Assembly (NCBI GenBank): GCA_024655825.1 | Contig: JANLFJ010000003.1 | Span: forward strand, 1-64,000 | Reading direction: 5' to 3' | DNA: 64,000 bases | Source: Peptococcaceae bacterium | Lineage (GTDB): Bacteria > Bacillota > Peptococcia > DRI-13 > PHAD01 | In this document: positions 59,567-64,000 of the stretch, one piece after another | How positions within the stretch are numbered: the stretch's first letter is position 1 | How the letters are laid out: each line of letters opens with the position of its first letter | Translations under genes and position numbers: made by a program | The notes under the pieces: model-generated | The model's database searches: none | Told to the model about the DNA's origin: nothing | Seen by the model: only the letters and a program-made list of their open reading frames with translations

Positions 59567-60383
59567 AAGACACTCCCTTTTCATTCAAACCGTATTCTAA
59601 CAGCCTTTGCGCTTCCAGAAAGCGACTGGGTGAATGCAGTAATACGGCAATGACTTCCCGGCCCATCCTGCTGGCCGAGGCAACCAGGCACTGGCCCGCC
59701 TTATCCGTGGTCCCGGTTTTTACGCCGGTTGCATAAGGATAAGACCATAACAGCCTGTTGGTGTTTTTTAAGTGCAGCGTGCGAGTCGAACCTTCCCACC
59801 TGAGAAGATACTCTTTCTTTTTCACTATACCGGCAAATGTTTGATTGTTCATGGCATAACGCGCGATCAGGGCGAGGTCGTAAGCGGTTGTCAGGTGGTC
59901 TTTGCCGGGTAGCCCGTTCGGGTTTTGAAACGTTGTGCTGCAGGCGCCCAGAGTCAGGGCTTTAAGATTCATCAACCCGACGAATTCTTCCTCGCTGGGG
60001 GCAACCGCTTCCGCAATAGCAACACACGCATCATTGCCCGACCTGAGCAGCGCCCCGTGCAGCAGGTTGTAAAGGGTAAGCCTGTCTCCCCGTTTAAGGT
60101 GGATGGTCGCTTCACCGGTGACCGCGGCATTTTCGCTTATTTCGATTACCTCGTCCAGCTTACCGCATTCGATGGCCAGAATGGCCGTCAGGATCTTGGT
60201 GGTGCTTGCTGGCGGCCTTCTTTGTTCATCATTCTTTTTATAGAGGACCTTGCCCGAATCCTTTTCCATTAAAACCGCAGACCGGGCCTGAATGACCGGA
60301 ACCGCCCCTGTTGAATCAGAGTAGTACAAAATACCTGCAAGAACAATTATAACCAGAAAAGCTTTTCTCCTCAATCTTTTCAC
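59559..60383 (-). CDS. dacF: D-alanyl-D-alanine carboxypeptidase, DacF-like, short form
   Basis: Penicillin-binding protein that removes the terminal D-alanine from wall peptides. A signal segment (AFLVIIVLAGILYYSDS) is followed by the S11 domain with PPASTTK (Ser60, Lys63), RSGNDA (115-117) and VKTGTTDKAG (about 222). At 274 residues it ends right after the catalytic domain and lacks the C-terminal beta domain and amphipathic tail of PBP5/DacF, so it may be soluble outside or held only by its signal anchor. The start is GTG 60383 or TTG 60374. It lies between ylxY and mlpA. Confidence 0.92.
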   Translation of the reverse strand: MKRLRRKAFLVIIVLAGILYYSDSTGAVPVIQARSAVLMEKDSGKVLYKKNDEQRRPPASTTKILTAILAIECGKLDEVIEISENAAVTGEATIHLKRGDRLTLYNLLHGALLRSGNDACVAIAEAVAPSEEEFVGLMNLKALTLGACSTTFQNPNGLPGKDHLTTAYDLALIARYAMNNQTFAGIVKKKEYLLRWEGSTRTLHLKNTNRLLWSYPYATGVKTGTTDKAGQCLVASASRMGREVIAVLLHSPSRFLEAQRLLEYGLNEKGVSYE

Positions 60384-60432
60384 CTTTGCTGTCCGTACTG
60401 TACAGTAAATAGTATGGCTACTTTTCCCTGTT

Positions 60433-61146
60433 TTATTGAAGAATACCGGTCACTGTTTTGAAGGAAAAATCTTGTGCCCTCAAGGCGTCAATAACCGCAG
60501 GAAGTGCGGCAACCGTGCATTCCTTGGGATGCGTCAAAACAAGCGCTCCGTTGTCAGCCTTGGAAAGCACCTTTTTGATAATCGCCTCCGGCGAAGGGTC
60601 CTGCCAGTCCAAGGTATCAATCGTCCACATAATCGTCTTATAACCGAGCGAGTTAGCCGCCTTCAGGACATGCTGCTGGTGTTCGCCGTAAGGCGGAGCA
60701 AAAATCTTGCTGACCTTCACATTGAGCCCTGTCAGGACCTGTTCTGTTTTAATGATTTCATTTTTATTCTGTTCAAGTCCCATACTGTTGGGGTGCGGGT
60801 GTGAATAACCGTGGTTTCCGATCTCAAAACCCGACCTTGCTATTTCTTGGACCAGCTCTTGGTTCTTTTGGGCAAACCTGCCGGTAATAAAAAAAGTTGC
60901 TTCAATCCTTTTGTTCTTGAACATTTTTATCATGGCGGGCAAAACCTTTTCCCCCCAGTCTACATTAACCATAATGGCCACGGCTTTTTCCTGGGTGTTG
61001 CCAATGTAAACGGGGTTAACAGCAGGCACGCTTGCTTTGCGGTCTGGGTTTTGGCTTAACATGTTGGTGGCGGCTGCAAGCGCCAGAACGATGACCGCGG
61101 CAGCAAAACAAGACAGGGTTCTCCTTGTCAAATAATAGATATGCAA
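60433..61146 (-). CDS. ylxY: YlxY-like polysaccharide deacetylase
   Basis: NodB-fold protein with an N-terminal signal anchor (LSCFAAAVIVLALAAATNML). Motif 1 reads AIMVNVDWGEK: the usual second aspartate, a metal ligand, is tryptophan. IGNHGYSHPHPNSMG keeps the histidine pair, and IFAPPYGEHQQHVL and THPKECTV follow. This altered motif is typical of the YlxY branch, whose activity is uncertain. Start is TTG 61146 after GGGGGTGG. 237 residues. The position between pnp and the dacF/mlpA genes agrees with Bacillus ylxY. Confidence 0.88.
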   Translation of the reverse strand: MHIYYLTRRTLSCFAAAVIVLALAAATNMLSQNPDRKASVPAVNPVYIGNTQEKAVAIMVNVDWGEKVLPAMIKMFKNKRIEATFFITGRFAQKNQELVQEIARSGFEIGNHGYSHPHPNSMGLEQNKNEIIKTEQVLTGLNVKVSKIFAPPYGEHQQHVLKAANSLGYKTIMWTIDTLDWQDPSPEAIIKKVLSKADNGALVLTHPKECTVAALPAVIDALRAQDFSFKTVTGILQ

Positions 61147-61229
61147 CTATACCACCCCCGGGGCAATCATTAAACTCTCCTTTATCTATATGCTTGGGTA
61201 AGACCGCCCATGCGGGAGTATCAATACAA

Positions 61230-61262
61230 AAACAATAAAAGCGATTGACAACCGCTTTTATT
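61230..61262 (-). terminator. Intrinsic terminator of pnp
   Basis: AATAAAAGCG and CGCTTTTATT form a perfect 10-base stem with a 9-base loop on the minus strand, followed by GTTTTTG. The left arm overlaps the pnp stop codon. Confidence 0.88.
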
Positions 61263-63393
61263 TCTCCTGCAGACCGCTTTTCTGCTGGCGCAGAGCCTCT
61301 TTGCGCGATAGGTTTATCCTCCCTTGCCTGTCGATTTCCGTTACTTTGACCAGTATTTCATCCCCCACCGAAACGACGTCTTCCACCTTGCCCACTCTTT
61401 CCTCGGCCAGGTGAGAGATGTGCACCAGCCCTTCCTTGCCAGGCAGGATCTCCACAAAAGCCCCAAAACCCGTAATCCGGTTTACTTTCCCGATATAAAT
61501 CTTTCCGACTTCCACGTCCCGGGTCAAATCCTCTATTATGCGCAGCGCTTTTTTGCCTGCCTCCACGTCAACCGCCGCAATAAAAACACGGCCGTCGTCT
61601 TCTATGTCGATTTTCACCCCGGTATTCTCAATGATTTTCTTGATTGTCTTCCCGCCTGGTCCTATTACCTCCCTTATTTTTTCCGGATCGATCGTCGTGG
61701 TGATAATGCGCGGCGCATACGGGGACAAATCCGGCCTCGGTTCGGCAATAACGGAGAGCATTTTCTCCATGATGAAAAGGCGTCCTTTCCGCGCCTGTTC
61801 CAGGGCATCCCGCAGTATATTCCTGTCTATGCCCGGGATTTTGATGTCCATCTGGATCGCGGTAACCCCTTTTTTTGTCCCGGCAACTTTAAAATCCATA
61901 TCCCCCAGCGCATCTTCCATCCCTTGAATATCTGTAAGTATGGAATAGTGTTCACCTTCCTTAATAAGCCCCATGGCCACGCCGGCAACCGGCGCTTTGA
62001 TGGGTACTCCCGCATCCATCAGCGAGAGTGTGCTTCCGCAAACGCTGGCCATGGAAGTCGAGCCGTTCGATTCGAGAACTTCGGAAACCAGCCGGATCGT
62101 GTACGGGAAATCTTCCTCCGGTGGGATCATCGGTTCAAGAGCGCGTTCCGCCAGCGCTCCGTGCCCGATTTCACGCCGGCCAGGACCGCGCATGGGCCGG
62201 GCTTCTCCTACGCTGTACGGTGGAAAGTTATAATGGTGCATATAACGCTTGCTTTCCTCAACACCCAGCCCGTCCAGGATCTGTTCTTCTCCAATCGCTC
62301 CCAACGTTACCACAGTAAGCACCTGGGTCTGCCCACGAGTAAAGAGCCCGGAACCGTGTGTCCGCGGCATCACTCCAACTTCGCAGGTGATAGGTCTTAT
62401 TTCGTCCATGGCTCTTCCATCGGGCCGGATCTTGTCGACGGTGATCAACTTGCGGACATATTCCTTCACAATAGAGTCCAGCACTGTGTTAATGTCTTTT
62501 ACCTGCTCGGGATATGTTTCCAGGAACTTCTCCACGGTTTCATTCTTAATCCTTTCAATATTCTCTTCCCGTTCCAGTTTGTCCTTGTTCATGATGGCTT
62601 GGTGCAGCGGTTCAGTTGCATATTCCCTCACTGCTTTCTCCAGTTCAGGATCACACGCGTGAAGGACCGGTTCCTTTTTTTCCTTAGCCAGGCCCATTTT
62701 TAAGGCTTCAAGGCGAAATTCTTCAATAAACCGCACTATTTCTTTTACTTTTTCATGGCCGGCCATAATTGCCTCTAGGCATATTTCTTCCGGCACTTCA
62801 TTGGCGCCTGCTTCAACCATCATCACGGCATCCTTTGTGCCGGCAACAACCAGGTGCAGCAGCGACCGTTCACTTTGTTCCAGGTCCGGGTTAATGACCA
62901 GTTCGCCGTCCAAATAACCTACGGCCACAGCCCCGATCGGGCCTTCAAACGGTATATCTGAAATGTGGAGGGCTGCCGAAACTCCATTTATGGCCGCTAC
63001 ATCCGGCAGGTTGTCCTGGTCAACCGACATGACAGTGGCCACCACATGGACATCATTGCGGTAGCCTTTGGGGAAAAGCGGCCTGATTGGCCGGTCAACC
63101 AGCCTGCCGGAAAGAATCGCTTTTTCGCTGGGTCGTCCTTCCCGTTTTATAAAACCTCCCGGGATTTTTCCCACTGAATACAGTCTTTCTTCATAGTCAA
63201 CCGTAAGCGGAAAGAAATCTATCCCCTCTCTCGGTTCCGCAGAAGAAGTTGCTGTCGTCAAAACACAGGTGTCGCCTTGCCTGACAAGCACTGCTCCCCC
63301 TGCCTGTTTGGCCAGCCTGCCGGTCTCAAGAATCAAAGAACGCCCGGCAATAACAATTTCCTTTCTGAGTATCGGATACGGATATTCCATCAA
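61258..63393 (-). CDS. pnp: Polyribonucleotide nucleotidyltransferase (PNPase)
   Basis: Phosphate-dependent 3'-5' exoribonuclease of RNA decay. The 711 residues have two RNase PH domains ([40 protein letters not shown], and [29 protein letters not shown]), a KH domain ([20 protein letters not shown], about 565) and a C-terminal S1 domain ([20 protein letters not shown], about 630-695). The start is TTG 63393 or ATG 63390, with GGGAGG upstream. It follows rpsO, the near-universal order. Confidence 0.98.
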   Translation of the reverse strand: MMEYPYPILRKEIVIAGRSLILETGRLAKQAGGAVLVRQGDTCVLTTATSSAEPREGIDFFPLTVDYEERLYSVGKIPGGFIKREGRPSEKAILSGRLVDRPIRPLFPKGYRNDVHVVATVMSVDQDNLPDVAAINGVSAALHISDIPFEGPIGAVAVGYLDGELVINPDLEQSERSLLHLVVAGTKDAVMMVEAGANEVPEEICLEAIMAGHEKVKEIVRFIEEFRLEALKMGLAKEKKEPVLHACDPELEKAVREYATEPLHQAIMNKDKLEREENIERIKNETVEKFLETYPEQVKDINTVLDSIVKEYVRKLITVDKIRPDGRAMDEIRPITCEVGVMPRTHGSGLFTRGQTQVLTVVTLGAIGEEQILDGLGVEESKRYMHHYNFPPYSVGEARPMRGPGRREIGHGALAERALEPMIPPEEDFPYTIRLVSEVLESNGSTSMASVCGSTLSLMDAGVPIKAPVAGVAMGLIKEGEHYSILTDIQGMEDALGDMDFKVAGTKKGVTAIQMDIKIPGIDRNILRDALEQARKGRLFIMEKMLSVIAEPRPDLSPYAPRIITTTIDPEKIREVIGPGGKTIKKIIENTGVKIDIEDDGRVFIAAVDVEAGKKALRIIEDLTRDVEVGKIYIGKVNRITGFGAFVEILPGKEGLVHISHLAEERVGKVEDVVSVGDEILVKVTEIDRQGRINLSRKEALRQQKSGLQEK

Positions 63394-63507
63394 ACCTGTA
63401 AAACCTCCCTAATATTATGTCTTTGTTTCTTCTTCAAATATTTCTATTTTCTACACTCTACTTATTATTTCCTTCACCAGGGGTAAAAAATACCAGCTTA
63501 CGCCCAT

Positions 63508-63532
63508 AGAAAAGAGGGCGGTTTTCCGCCCT
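63508..63532 (-). terminator. Hairpin after rpsO
   Basis: AGGGCGG and CCGCCCT pair perfectly around AAAA on the minus strand, followed by CTTTTC. It overlaps the rpsO stop codon and may partly end transcription before pnp. Confidence 0.8.
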
Positions 63533-63800
63533 ATCTTCTAATTCCCAAACTTACAATTATATTCCTGTATCTGTCGAGGTCTTTTTCTTTCAGGTAATTA
63601 AGCAGACCCCGCCGCTGGCCAACCATTTTCAACAACCCGCGCCTTGAATGGTGGTCCTTTTTGTGTTTCTGCAAATGCTCGGTAAGATAGTTTATTCTTT
63701 CCGTAAGAATAGCGATTTGCACCTCTGGAGAACCGGTATCGTTTTCATGCAGCTTGTACTTGTTGATGATTTCGTTCTTTTTTTCCTTATCCAAAGACAT
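63531..63800 (-). CDS. rpsO: 30S ribosomal protein S15
   Basis: Primary 16S rRNA-binding protein of the small-subunit platform. The 89 residues include [40 protein letters not shown] and [20 protein letters not shown], essentially the family consensus, with no gaps. ATG 63800 has GAGGAGGTG upstream; ATG 63812 would overlap that site. A promoter at 63894-63922 leaves a leader of about 90 bases, where S15 autoregulation could act. Confidence 0.98.
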   Translation of the reverse strand: MSLDKEKKNEIINKYKLHENDTGSPEVQIAILTERINYLTEHLQKHKKDHHSRRGLLKMVGQRRGLLNYLKEKDLDRYRNIIVSLGIRR

Positions 63801-63893
63801 CTTGCTTTTCACCTCCTCGATAAAGTCCGGCGAAACCAGGTAAAGCGTTGGTGAATCGCTTAACCTAGTCTTTCGCTAAATCTGACAGCATTC

Positions 63894-63922
63894 ATTATAC
63901 GTTAGGAACACTGCTATTGCAA
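63894..63922 (-). promoter_or_regulatory. Sigma-A promoter of rpsO
   Basis: TTGCAA (63917-63922) and TATAAT (63894-63899) on the minus strand with a 17-base spacer, about 90 bases upstream of the rpsO ATG. Confidence 0.88.
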
Positions 63923-63944
63923 GCTTTTTGTATTTTTCGCTGTT

Positions 63945-64000
63945 TTATTTGCCAATGATGGTGATTACAAGCCGGCCGCTGGGGATATCCTTGGCCACAA
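63945..64000 (-). CDS. C-terminal end of a gene upstream of rpsO (cut by window edge)
   Basis: A minus-strand frame with no stop runs from the window edge to TAA at 63945-63947 and ends VAKDIPSGRLVITIIGK. Only 17 residues are visible. In many Firmicutes ribF or truB precedes rpsO, but this tail is too short to assign. The strong rpsO promoter lies inside the following gap, which supports a gene end here. Confidence 0.4.
   Translation of the reverse strand, partial: VAKDIPSGRLVITIIGK

Noticed and set aside
61324-62703. 459-residue plus-strand ORF opposite pnp
   Set aside because: It is fully antisense to the PNPase core, has no ribosome site or recognisable domain, and is rich in residues typical of antisense frames.

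Overview
The window is from an anaerobic, endospore-forming low-GC-lineage Gram-positive bacterium. The order rpsO-pnp-ylxY-mlpA-ymxH-(dapB)-dapA-rnj-tepA-ylzJ-ftsK/spoIIIE-ymfM/rodZ-rimO-pgsA-cinA-recA-rny-ymdB-spoVS, and mutS-mutL-miaA-hfq next to spoVK, is the classical Firmicutes layout. A tRNA 2-selenouridine synthase, late cobalamin genes (cobC, cobS, cobU), many TTG starts and a complete type III-A CRISPR-Cas locus fit the Clostridia, probably the Desulfotomaculum/Pelotomaculum group. That placement is inference from gene content, not a database match. Almost everything is on the minus strand; the window starts at the downstream end of the CRISPR locus and ends just upstream of rpsO.

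Region 1 (1-10833) is accessory. Two insertion sequences are nested at the left edge: the N-terminus of an IS1634/IS4-like transposase, lying inside a truncated IS21-family istA. The outer end of the IS21 element stops 21 bases from the last repeat of a six-repeat CRISPR array (957-1343). The array reads leftward from a leader at 1344-1517 and follows a tightly coupled operon cas10-csm2-csm3-csm4-csm5-cas6-csm6-cas1-cas2. Cas10 keeps its HD and GGDD motifs, Csm3 its cleavage aspartate, Csm6 its CARF and HEPN motifs, and Cas1 its catalytic residues, so the cyclic-oligoadenylate system looks functional. The array itself is short, carries an adjacent duplicated spacer and appears cut off at its old end by the insertion sequence.

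Region 2 (10974-24728) holds spoVK, a divergent cis-prenyltransferase paralogue on the plus strand, hfq, miaA, a methyltransferase, mutL, a histone-deacetylase-fold amidohydrolase, a hydantoinase/oxoprolinase-like protein, mutS, miaB and a patatin-like lipase. The amidohydrolase and hydantoinase genes sit overlapped between the two mismatch-repair genes.

Region 3 (24886-35942) contains an L,D-transpeptidase, an Orn/Lys/Arg decarboxylase, an MreB homologue, a PdaB-like deacetylase, guaB, cobalamin genes, a PHP phosphoesterase, a renal-dipeptidase homologue and spoVS. spoVS has a near-perfect sigma-H promoter.

Region 4 (35971-64000) is the conserved core run: ymdB, rny, recX, recA (strong promoter plus LexA box), thpR, a membrane metallophosphoesterase, cinA, a short FtsH-like protease with a membrane partner, pgpA, pgsA, rimO, rodZ, mnmH, ftsK, ylzJ, tepA, rnj, dapA, dapB, ymxH, a small membrane protein, mlpA, dacF, ylxY, pnp and rpsO. 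A lysine riboswitch with promoter and terminator controls dapB-dapA. A promoter followed by a terminator hairpin precedes rnj and looks like an attenuator. Clear intrinsic terminators delimit several units.
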